A stretch of 5,300 nt of DNA, from assembly GCA_021107605.1 (NCBI GenBank), contig JAIOSN010000072.1, forward strand, positions 1 through 5,300. Reading direction: 5' to 3'. The notes under the pieces are model-generated. The model worked only from the letters and a program-made list of their open reading frames with translations, was not told the origin of the DNA and searched no databases. The DNA comes from Anaerolineae bacterium (GTDB lineage: Bacteria; Chloroflexota; Anaerolineae; B4-G1; SLSP01). The translations under genes were made by a program, and so were the position numbers. Below are positions 1 through 5,300 of the stretch, one piece after another (the first letter of the stretch is position 1; the number at the start of each line of letters is the position of its first letter).

Positions 1-660
1 AGCTTTGATCGCATCCTGTTGGGCCAACTCGGTATCCAAGCGGCTCTTGGTGATCGCATCCAGGCTGGCTTGCACGGCCGCTGAGAGAATCACGTTGGGC
101 ACGGTCACGTTCCTGACTACTAAGCCCAAACCACTGGCTAACAGATCGACGTTTTCATCAATGCAGTTGCGCAGTTCGTCGCGCGAGGCCCCGATGACGT
201 TCTCATCAAAAGTCCGATCACCGACGCAGGATTTCATGGCTTGTAAGGCCAGATCGCTTACGCGGGTCCGTAGCGCATCATCGCTCAGATACAATCCCCG
301 GTACGCGGGCCATAGTTCTTGTATCTGCGCACTCTGTGCCACGCCAGGCCGGAAGACGTCGCCGCTGACTCGCAAACCTACTCGTTGTCGATCTTGGGTG
401 ATCACCTCTGGGTCTTCGACGGAGAAGGAGACCGCTTCACTGGAAACCCGCTTTATATCGGCAAATAAGGCAATATCACTGTAGACGCCAGGGCCGACAA
501 CCTCGTGTATGCGCCCGCCACGGAAGCGCACGCCCACTTCTTGCGGTTCCACGCGTGCCAAAATGTAAACATGTTGGCTGGTCAGAACCATTGCGATTAA
601 CAAAACTATTATGATCAAAGCGGCAGAGCCTATTTTTGTGAACATGTTCTTCTGTTCCAT
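1..660 (-). CDS. SPFH/band-7 domain membrane protein (prohibitin/flotillin-like), 3' part outside the window
   Basis: Reading the minus strand from the ATG at 660 gives 220 codons without a stop up to base 1, so the C-terminus is outside the window. Residues 1-11 are short and polar/basic. Residues 12-27 are a hydrophobic segment rich in Ala, Ile, Leu and Val, a single N-terminal membrane anchor. From about residue 36 the sequence looks like an SPFH domain: RVEPQEVGVRFRGG at 36-49, then GPGVYSD at 56-62, a VEDPEVITQDRQ block at 81-92, and a helix with QAMKSCVGDRTFDENV at 140-155. The last visible residues (ELAQQDAIKA, 211-220) look like the start of the Ala/Glu/Lys-rich coiled coil that usually follows. 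An AAGGAG at 672-667 supports the start. SPFH proteins form membrane-bound oligomeric scaffolds and often work with NfeD or FtsH-type proteases; no such partner is visible. The exact role is unknown. The family call is by eye. Confidence 0.85.
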   Translation of the reverse strand, partial: MEQKNMFTKIGSAALIIIVLLIAMVLTSQHVYILARVEPQEVGVRFRGGRIHEVVGPGVYSDIALFADIKRVSSEAVSFSVEDPEVITQDRQRVGLRVSGDVFRPGVAQSAQIQELWPAYRGLYLSDDALRTRVSDLALQAMKSCVGDRTFDENVIGASRDELRNCIDENVDLLASGLGLVVRNVTVPNVILSAAVQASLDAITKSRLDTELAQQDAIKA

Positions 661-760
661 TTGCTTCTCCTTTTGTTATTTGATAGTTGGTGTTTACCTA
701 GCTACAAAAATAAGTTAGTGATCGGTGATTAGTCAATGTCATTAAGTTAAGCAACTGGTC

Positions 761-775
761 AGACCTCCGAGGTCT
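761..775. repeat. 15-bp palindrome AGACCTC-C-GAGGTCT (left copy)
   Basis: Perfect 7-1-7 palindrome with central C. A second copy with central G lies at 845-859, so the two copies also pair with each other as an inverted repeat. Each could form its own short hairpin or serve as a dimeric protein-binding site. The pairing context inside the larger inverted repeat favours a structural part of that element. Confidence 0.7.
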
Positions 776-844
776 AATGCGACCCTCTCCCGCAAGAAAT
801 TTACCGCAAATACGCCGTGATTTGCCATTATGCGGCGCTACCAG

Positions 845-859
845 AGACCTCGGAGGTCT
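845..859. repeat. 15-bp palindrome AGACCTC-G-GAGGTCT (right copy)
   Basis: Perfect 7-1-7 palindrome, exact reverse complement of the copy at 761-775, starting 84 bp further right. It lies just inside the right arm of the inverted-repeat element. Confidence 0.7.
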
Positions 860-895
860 TATCTTAATGACATTGGCTGAGTAGTAACCAGATAA

Positions 896-1534
896 CTAAT
901 GAACCGGCTTCCGGCAGCGGAAGATGAGATTAAAGGCCACCTTCCGCCAGCTGGCTCCGCGCAGATACCAACTATGCTTCTTGCCGCACATCACTTCACC
1001 AAAGAAATCAATTTCGGCAAAGCCGGCTGAGGAAAATAGTTGCCGCCACTTGGCCGGTGGGTAAGTGGCACAGTGGGTTTTGTCAAAAAGGTTCGTCAGG
1101 ATAGTATGCGTCCACCCAATTAGACCGCGATTGTGCGGCACTGAACCCACCAACAGACCACCAGGCTGCAAGGTTTGGTATATTTCCTGCACAACTGAAA
1201 CCGGGGATAAGAGATGCTCCAATACATTGAAGACCGCCACCACCGCGTACATATTCCGTGGCAACACGCAATTCTCGATATCCGCCTGCTTGATTTGCGC
1301 ACCTGCTAGTTCCGCGAGCGGCCCGGCAACGTAGCTTGAGATATCCAAACCAGTCACCTTAAAGTGTGCTGCGGCCGTGCGGAGGAAGTGCCCTGGCCCA
1401 CAGCCGATCTCCAGCAACTTCCCCTGCCGCTCTTCGCTCAAGATCAGGGCCAGACGTTTTCTGTTGCGCGGTGAATTAGGCGACCCTTGCCCTAAAAGTC
1501 CTTCGAAATAGCTCCTATCATACCTTGTCCGCAT
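896..1534 (-). CDS. Class I SAM-dependent methyltransferase
   Basis: A 212-residue protein with the Rossmann methyltransferase signature. Motif I, LEIGCGPGHF at residues 41-50, binds SAM. D64 in GLDIS is the usual acidic residue at the end of strand 2 that contacts the ribose. QADIE (83-87) is the strand-3 region, FNVLEHL (102-108) is motif IV, and LQPGGLLVGSVPH (122-134) is the post-motif strand. The C-terminal part, with DKTH at 151-154 and WRQLFSSAGF at 163-172, is typical of the Methyltransf_11/23-like group that methylates small molecules, quinone precursors or sugars; the substrate cannot be read from sequence. GGAGGT at 1543-1538 sits close to the ATG and supports the start. The gene lies 78 bp downstream of the Mo-hydroxylase large subunit on the same strand, so co-transcription is possible but not certain. 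The TAG stop lies in the possible outer extension of the downstream inverted repeat. Confidence 0.92.
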   Translation of the reverse strand: MRTRYDRSYFEGLLGQGSPNSPRNRKRLALILSEERQGKLLEIGCGPGHFLRTAAAHFKVTGLDISSYVAGPLAELAGAQIKQADIENCVLPRNMYAVVAVFNVLEHLLSPVSVVQEIYQTLQPGGLLVGSVPHNRGLIGWTHTILTNLFDKTHCATYPPAKWRQLFSSAGFAEIDFFGEVMCGKKHSWYLRGASWRKVAFNLIFRCRKPVH

Positions 1535-1551
1535 TTGACCTCCGTAGCAGA

Positions 1552-1583
1552 AAGACCCAAAAGATTGTCTTCCTTCAGGTCTT
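1552..1583 (-). terminator. Possible stem-loop between the Mo-hydroxylase operon and the methyltransferase
   Basis: AAGACC at 1552-1557 pairs with GGTCTT at 1578-1583, and an inner AAGA (1561-1564) pairs with TCTT (1568-1571). On the transcript this gives an interrupted hairpin after the large-subunit stop. It is weak and lacks a proper U-run, so at most it could attenuate read-through into the methyltransferase gene. It may be chance. Confidence 0.25.
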
Positions 1584-1612
1584 AATTGCTCAAAGAACTC
1601 TCGCTACTCTTC

Positions 1613-3961
1613 CTACTCGCCACCCGCTTCTCTCTCACGTAGAGCGAGATAAATCTTCTCTGACGAGAGCGGTAGATCATTGAAACGCACGCCTAACGCA
1701 TCATGGAGCGCGTTGGCGATCGCTGGCGCGGTCTGCACCATTACGTGCTCACCGACACCGCGCGCCCCCCACGGGCCATCCTCTAACGGGGTCTCGACGA
1801 TATCTCCGTGAATCTCACGCGGCGCGTCCATCGCCGTGGCGATCTTGTAATCCACCAGGCTGGGGTTCCTCAGACGCCCCTGCTCATCGAAGAACATCCC
1901 CTCGAAAGCGGAGCTCATACCATGAACCGCCCCCCCTTCGATTTGCGTCAGCACCAGGTCTGGATTGATGGCCTTGCCCACGTCATACGCGCTGGCGATC
2001 TTTAGAATATCAACCTGCCCGGTCTCGATGTCCACCTCCAGATCCACCGCCTGCGCGCCGACGGTGTAATGCACCACCGCGCGCGCACCCTGCCCGGTCT
2101 CCGAGTCGAGGTTGGTGACGTAGGTGGGCATAAATTTCCCGGCGCCGACGATCGGGCCGCCTTGCCAGCCCTCGAAGTTATCGTTAGGCAACCCGTAGAC
2201 CACCATGTTTTTGAGCGGCTGCTCGCGCTCCGACTTGTAAGAGATGACGATACCGTTCTTGATATCCAGGTTCTCCAGGTCCTCGTCCCAATACTGAGCC
2301 ACGATCTCCAGAATCTGCCGGCGGGCGTTCAGTGCAGCCGCCTTGACGGCATTGCCCATAGACCAGGTGATGCGGCTGGCAACGGTCTGCCACTCGTAGG
2401 GGCTATACTTGGTATCCACCGGATTGGCGGAAACGCGCACCCACTCGTAAGGGATGCCCAACGCCTGCGCCGCCATCTGCGCCGCCACGGTAAAGGCCCC
2501 TTGCCCCAATTCCTGAGCACCAACATAAACATTGAGGGTCGCATCCTCGTTGAAGCGCACAATCGCGGAACTGCCGGGGTTTGGCGGCATGGCCGGTGCC
2601 TTCCACATAATCGCCAGACCCTGACCACGCCGCTTGTGGGGAGCGGAGGCTTTTTTCTCTTTGTCCCAACCGATAGCCTCAGTAGCTTTATCAATGCAGG
2701 CGACCAAATCCACAGCCGGCATCTTCATCCCTGTAAGGATCGTATCCCCGGTCTTGACGCAGTTGATCCGCCGAAACTCCGCCGGATCCATCCCGATCTC
2801 CTCGGCCAGCCGGTCCATGATCTGTTCAATACCCCAGTGGATCTCCGGCATCCCGAAACCGCGCATCGCGCTGCCGATGGGGGTGTTGGTATAAACACAG
2901 TAGGAATCACCTTTCACGTTGGGGATAGGATAGGGACCAGTGCAGGAGTAACCGGAGGCGCGGGCGATATTCACGCCGTAGTCGTTGGCGGCGCCGCCGC
3001 CGAAATAGTAGCGCGTCTCCATCGCCAACACATGCCCCTCAGCGTCACAGCCGATCTTGGTATGCGCGTTCAAGCTCTGCCGCACGTTGGTGCAAGTGAA
3101 TTCCTCCTCGCGGGTCATCCGCACTTTGACGGGATGCCCCTTGACCGCGCGAGCCATCACCACGACGTTGGCCTCGATAGAGATACCGGCCTTGCCTCCA
3201 AAGCCGCCGCCCACGTAGGGTGAAATTACACGCATATCACCATGAGAGATATCCAAACTCTGCGCTAAGAGGTCGCGTTGTGAGAAGGGAGATTGTGAAG
3301 GCGACCAGAGTGTCACCTCGCCGGTCTGATCCCAACGCGCAATCGCCACGTGTGTTTCCAGGGGCACGTGTTGGATATGGGGCAGACGGAAGGTCTGCTC
3401 CACGATAACCGCACATTTGGGCCACGCAGCTTCGACATCCCCCTTACGCAGCTTGAAATGCTCTGAGATATTCGTGCCGGGTTCAGGAAAGATAAAGTTA
3501 GGCCATTTGTATTCCGCCATATCGGGATGAATGAGTGGAGCACCAGGTTGGACTGCCTCGTAGGGATCGAAGACCGGTTCCAATTCCTCGTATTCCACTA
3601 CAACCAGCTTGACTGCCTCTTCAGCGAGCTCCTCGGTGATAGCGACGACACCGGCTACCGGCTCGCCCACGTAACGTACCCGGTCGCGGGCGTAGATATA
3701 CCGGTCTTTCATATAAAGACCAATGCGTCCCGGCGTATCTGCTCCCGTAACCACAGCTTTGACACCCGGCAACGCCAATGCTTTGCTAACGTCAACTCCC
3801 TTGATCAACGCATGAGCATAGGGGCTATGAACAAATTTACCGTAATACAAACCAGGGCCGAACTGCATATCATCCACATACTTAGCTGCCCCGGTCACTT
3901 TGTCAAAAGCATCAACGCGCGGGACGCTCTTGCCGACAGGATTGTTAGTCTGTTCAATCAT
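1613..3961 (-). CDS. Molybdenum hydroxylase large (molybdopterin-binding) subunit, xanthine dehydrogenase family
   Basis: This 782-residue catalytic subunit hydroxylates its substrate at a Mo centre with water-derived oxygen and passes two electrons to the Fe-S subunit. The aldehyde oxidase/xanthine dehydrogenase a/b hammerhead domain covers about 19-128; the two Mo-cofactor domains follow from about 150 to the end. Visible motifs are Q223 in SPSQSP (bovine Gln767 position), GGGFGGK at 251-257, SAMRGFG at 364-370 (R367 and F369 match bovine Arg912 and Phe914), GAQELGQG at 481-488, DVGKAINP at 660-667, and GARGVGEH at 732-739 with E738 as the catalytic base (bovine Glu1261). The AYxCSFR loop of form I CO dehydrogenase is absent. 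The residue after GGGFGGK is Ala258, where xanthine oxidase has substrate-binding Glu802, so xanthine is not the obvious substrate. AAGGAG at 3973-3968, 6 bp from the ATG, fixes the start. No twin-Arg signal is seen; it is probably cytoplasmic. Family certain, substrate unknown. Confidence 0.96.
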   Translation of the reverse strand: MIEQTNNPVGKSVPRVDAFDKVTGAAKYVDDMQFGPGLYYGKFVHSPYAHALIKGVDVSKALALPGVKAVVTGADTPGRIGLYMKDRYIYARDRVRYVGEPVAGVVAITEELAEEAVKLVVVEYEELEPVFDPYEAVQPGAPLIHPDMAEYKWPNFIFPEPGTNISEHFKLRKGDVEAAWPKCAVIVEQTFRLPHIQHVPLETHVAIARWDQTGEVTLWSPSQSPFSQRDLLAQSLDISHGDMRVISPYVGGGFGGKAGISIEANVVVMARAVKGHPVKVRMTREEEFTCTNVRQSLNAHTKIGCDAEGHVLAMETRYYFGGGAANDYGVNIARASGYSCTGPYPIPNVKGDSYCVYTNTPIGSAMRGFGMPEIHWGIEQIMDRLAEEIGMDPAEFRRINCVKTGDTILTGMKMPAVDLVACIDKATEAIGWDKEKKASAPHKRRGQGLAIMWKAPAMPPNPGSSAIVRFNEDATLNVYVGAQELGQGAFTVAAQMAAQALGIPYEWVRVSANPVDTKYSPYEWQTVASRITWSMGNAVKAAALNARRQILEIVAQYWDEDLENLDIKNGIVISYKSEREQPLKNMVVYGLPNDNFEGWQGGPIVGAGKFMPTYVTNLDSETGQGARAVVHYTVGAQAVDLEVDIETGQVDILKIASAYDVGKAINPDLVLTQIEGGAVHGMSSAFEGMFFDEQGRLRNPSLVDYKIATAMDAPREIHGDIVETPLEDGPWGARGVGEHVMVQTAPAIANALHDALGVRFNDLPLSSEKIYLALREREAGGE

Positions 3962-3982
3962 ATAATACTCCTTTTAAAGTCT

Positions 3983-4069
3983 GATAGTCGGCAGTCTCAT
4001 AGTCGGTAGTTTTTTAGTCAGGGAATCAACGACTATACGACTAACTGACTACTCGACTTCCTGACTAAC
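3983..4069. repeat. AGTC/GACT periodic inverted repeat between Fe-S and Mo subunit genes
   Basis: The left arm has AGTC at 3986, 3993, 4001 and 4016 (with AGTT at 4008). The right arm has GACT at exactly 8-bp steps: 4031, 4039, 4047, 4055 and 4063. The arms are mirror images about position 4025-4026, so the transcript could fold into one long imperfect hairpin. Inside the left arm, the 12-mer at 3984-3995 recurs at 3999-4010 with one mismatch. TTAGTCAG at 4014-4021 is also complementary to 4061-4068. The right arm overlaps the stop and last six codons of the Fe-S gene. It fills most of the 87-bp gap, and the ribosome binding site of the Mo gene lies just beyond it. It could be a degenerate simple repeat or an mRNA structure affecting subunit ratio. 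Confidence 0.75.
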
Positions 4070-4516
4070 GTCCAACACCGCGTCCACAATCCGCACGTAG
4101 CCAGTGCAGCGACAGAGGTTGCCGGCCAGGGCTTCTCGAACTTCCAACTCGGTGGGCTTAGGGTTGCGGGCCAACAAACTCTGGGCCGACAGCAACATGC
4201 CGGGGGTGCAGAAGCCGCATTGAACAGCGTTATGTTTGATAAAGGCTTTCTGCAATGGATGCAACTCCCCGCCAATGCTCATCCCCTCAACCGTCTCAAT
4301 TTTATGTCCGGCGGCCTCGACTGCAAGGATCAGACAGGAATTCACCGGCTCACCATCCAAGAGCACCGTACAAGCCCCACACTCTCCATTTTCACAACCG
4401 ATTTTGGTACCGGTAAGACCAAGTTTTTCCCGCAAAACCTTGAGTAACGTATGCTCTGATCTGACGGCGAGTGTATAAGGGTCGCCGTTAACTGTAAATG
4501 TTATTTCATGTAGCAT
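4049..4516 (-). CDS. Molybdenum hydroxylase small subunit with two [2Fe-2S] clusters
   Basis: A 155-residue electron-transfer subunit, the usual length for this family. The N-terminal plant-ferredoxin-like domain (about 1-76) ligates one [2Fe-2S] cluster through C41, C46 and C49 (GCENGECGAC) and C61 (NSC). The C-terminal four-helix domain binds the second, Mo-proximal cluster through C100 and C103 (QCGFCTPG) and C135 and C137 (LCRCTGY). Q99 before CGFC is the conserved residue that lies near the pterin in family structures. All eight ligands are present, so the subunit looks functional. The start is supported by AAGGAG at 4530-4525, 8 bp before the ATG. The gap to the upstream FAD gene is only 21 bp, which indicates one operon. 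The last codons (SQEVE) and the TAG stop lie inside the AGTC/GACT repeat, so the extreme C-terminus may have been shaped by it. Confidence 0.97.
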   Translation of the reverse strand: MLHEITFTVNGDPYTLAVRSEHTLLKVLREKLGLTGTKIGCENGECGACTVLLDGEPVNSCLILAVEAAGHKIETVEGMSIGGELHPLQKAFIKHNAVQCGFCTPGMLLSAQSLLARNPKPTELEVREALAGNLCRCTGYVRIVDAVLDVSQEVE

Positions 4517-4537
4517 AATTTTATCTCCTTATCACGC

Positions 4538-5300
4538 TTACGCCAACTTCTCAACTACTTTACCGATTACCCGCTGAGTGATATTCACCACCATCTCGCG
4601 CCGGTATTCGGCGCTGGAACGAATATCATCCAGGGGCGAGCAAGCGGCGTGCGCCGCAAGAGCGGCTTTTTTGATGGCTACGGCGTCATATCCCTGGGCC
4701 AAAATCTCCTCCGCCTCTCTCACTCGAACCGGGGTAGGAGCAACCGCACCCAACGCCAGACGCCATTCGTAGTCCTCGCCAGCGGGGACGGCCAATGCCG
4801 CCACGCCCACCAACGTCAGATCGGCCGTCTTGCGACGGCTCAGCTTAGCGTAGTGTCCTTGCGCGCCGGCCAGTTTGGGAATCATAACGCCTACCAACAG
4901 CTCGCCCGTTTTGAGCGCGGTGCGCCGCGGCCCCTGGAAGAACTCCAGCACGGGCACGGAGCGTTCACCATCCACGCCCCGCAGCAACGCCTCGGCTTCC
5001 AACACTAGCAACGCGGGGAATGTATCGCCGGCCGGAGAAGCGGTACACATATTGCCGCCCAACGTGGCCCGGTTGCGCACCTGGACATGGCCCACCGTCG
5101 CGGCCCCCTCCGCCAAGACTGCCGCGTACTCTCTGACCAACGGGGAACTGGCAATCTCGCTCATCCGCACCGCCGCCCCAATCAAGAGACCGTCCTCAGT
5201 CTCCTTGATCTCGCGCATCCCCGGCAGCGATTTGATATCCACCACCACATCTGGCGCAATCCGCTCCTCACGAGCCATCGGGATTAGATCTGTGGCGCCG
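4538..5300 (-). CDS. Molybdenum hydroxylase medium (FAD-binding) subunit, 5' end outside the window
   Basis: The frame stays open to the right edge, giving 253 visible residues against a usual 280-290, so roughly 30 N-terminal residues are missing. The Met at 5278 is internal: the seven residues before it read GATDLIP, which corresponds to the first FAD motif GGTDLLP of this family. The second FAD motif, TLGGNMCTASPAGD, is at visible residues 79-92. Later landmarks are GPRRTALKTGELL (123-135), a RRKTAD segment (155-160), ALGAVAPTPVR (182-192), and DDIRSSAEYRREM (224-236) of the C-terminal CO dehydrogenase flavoprotein domain. FAD accepts electrons from the Fe-S subunit and passes them to NAD, quinone or another acceptor, which cannot be told from sequence. 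There is no Cys-rich insertion of the 4-hydroxybenzoyl-CoA reductase beta type; only two Cys are visible. It is first of the three subunit genes in the order M-S-L, as in cox clusters. Confidence 0.95.
   Translation of the reverse strand, partial: GATDLIPMAREERIAPDVVVDIKSLPGMREIKETEDGLLIGAAVRMSEIASSPLVREYAAVLAEGAATVGHVQVRNRATLGGNMCTASPAGDTFPALLVLEAEALLRGVDGERSVPVLEFFQGPRRTALKTGELLVGVMIPKLAGAQGHYAKLSRRKTADLTLVGVAALAVPAGEDYEWRLALGAVAPTPVRVREAEEILAQGYDAVAIKKAALAAHAACSPLDDIRSSAEYRREMVVNITQRVIGKVVEKLA

Larger units (their letters stand above)
731..878. repeat. MITE-like inverted-repeat element with two internal palindromes
   Basis: The arm at 731-751 matches the reverse complement of 858-878 at 19 of 21 positions, sharing the core CAATGTCATTAAG (734-746 and 863-875). 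Just inside each arm lies a 15-bp palindrome, AGACCTC-N-GAGGTCT, at 761-775 and 845-859. A further small stem sits in the centre (gcaaat 806-811 with atttgc 820-825). The left side has about 11 extra bases (752-762) between arm and palindrome. There is no ORF inside and no obvious target-site duplication beside the arms. At about 148 bp, non-coding and with terminal inverted repeats, it resembles a miniature inverted-repeat element. A large bidirectional transcription terminator or regulatory hairpin is the alternative. That similar elements occur elsewhere in the genome is an expectation, not something seen here. Confidence 0.65.
661..895. other. Intergenic region between methyltransferase and SPFH gene
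   Basis: This 235-bp gap holds no convincing ORF. The part next to the SPFH start (661-714) is AT-rich and contains that gene's ribosome binding site. It should also hold its promoter, unless transcription continues from the methyltransferase, but no strong -35/-10 pair is visible. The remainder is taken up by an inverted-repeat element described separately (core 731-878, possible extension 715-899). Any transcript from the upstream genes would have to pass through this structure before reaching the SPFH gene. Confidence 0.7.

Noticed and set aside
5..484. Plus-strand open frame of 159 codons at the left edge
   Set aside because: It is the shadow of the minus-strand SPFH gene, whose uninterrupted frame carries a membrane anchor and recognisable SPFH motifs and has a good ribosome binding site.
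680..707. Promoter for the SPFH gene (TTGTAG at 707-702, 16-bp spacer, TATCAA at 685-680)
   Set aside because: Only about half of the consensus positions match, and the predicted transcription start would almost touch the ribosome binding site.
2069..3223. Long plus-strand open frame of 384 codons opposite the Mo subunit gene
   Set aside because: It is fully antisense to a gene with clear family motifs, its translation is rich in His, Arg and Gly with no recognisable domain, and such long shadows are common in GC-rich coding DNA.
3237..3425. Short minus-strand open frames in other frames of the Mo and Fe-S genes
   Set aside because: They overlap well-supported genes, lack their own ribosome binding sites and show no domain.
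3983..4069. CRISPR-like short repeat array
   Set aside because: The units are only 7-8 bp with degenerate spacers and opposite orientation in the two arms, which is not a CRISPR layout, and no cas gene is visible.
1613..5300. Aerobic carbon monoxide dehydrogenase (coxMSL)
   Set aside because: The M-S-L gene order fits, but the large subunit has SAMRGFG where form I CO dehydrogenase has the AYxCSFR loop and form II has AYxGAGR.
4538..5300. 4-hydroxybenzoyl-CoA reductase beta subunit
   Set aside because: That subunit carries a Cys-rich insertion binding an extra [4Fe-4S] cluster; only two scattered Cys are visible here and no insertion is seen in the corresponding region.

Overview
The window carries five genes, all on the minus strand, so they read from the right edge to the left. 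The base composition is moderately GC-rich, the genes are tightly packed, and each visible start has a clear Shine-Dalgarno sequence. The three-gene molybdenum hydroxylase cluster, the SPFH protein and the GACCTC-type palindromic intergenic repeats would fit an uncultured Chloroflexota (Anaerolineae-like) bacterium. That taxonomic guess is an inference from style, not proof.

Right part (5300 to 1613): a three-gene operon for a molybdenum hydroxylase of the xanthine dehydrogenase / CO dehydrogenase superfamily, in the order FAD subunit (5' end outside the window), two-[2Fe-2S] subunit, molybdopterin subunit. Together they would form an (LMS)2-type enzyme. Substrate is oxidised at Mo in the large subunit, electrons pass through the two iron-sulfur clusters, and FAD hands them to an acceptor. 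The catalytic Glu and cofactor motifs are intact. The CO dehydrogenase active-site loop is absent. The Glu that anchors purines in xanthine oxidase is replaced by Ala, and the FAD subunit lacks the extra Fe-S loop of 4-hydroxybenzoyl-CoA reductase. The substrate is therefore unassigned. An 87-bp gap between the Fe-S and Mo genes is filled by a 7-8-bp-periodic AGTC/GACT inverted repeat that runs into the last codons of the Fe-S gene.

Middle part (1534 to 896): a class I SAM-dependent methyltransferase 78 bp downstream of the operon, possibly co-transcribed, substrate unknown.

Left part (895 to 1): a 235-bp intergenic region that is mostly a MITE-like inverted repeat with two 15-bp palindromes, then the N-terminal 220 residues of a membrane-anchored SPFH/band-7 (prohibitin/flotillin-like) protein that runs off the left edge. 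This gene is on the minus strand; the open frame on the plus strand here is its shadow.

No tRNA, rRNA, CRISPR array, phage gene or transposase was seen, and no gene-free stretch exceeds 300 bp. The protein-coding content is conventional. The less explained material is the two intergenic inverted repeats and the undetermined substrate of the Mo enzyme.
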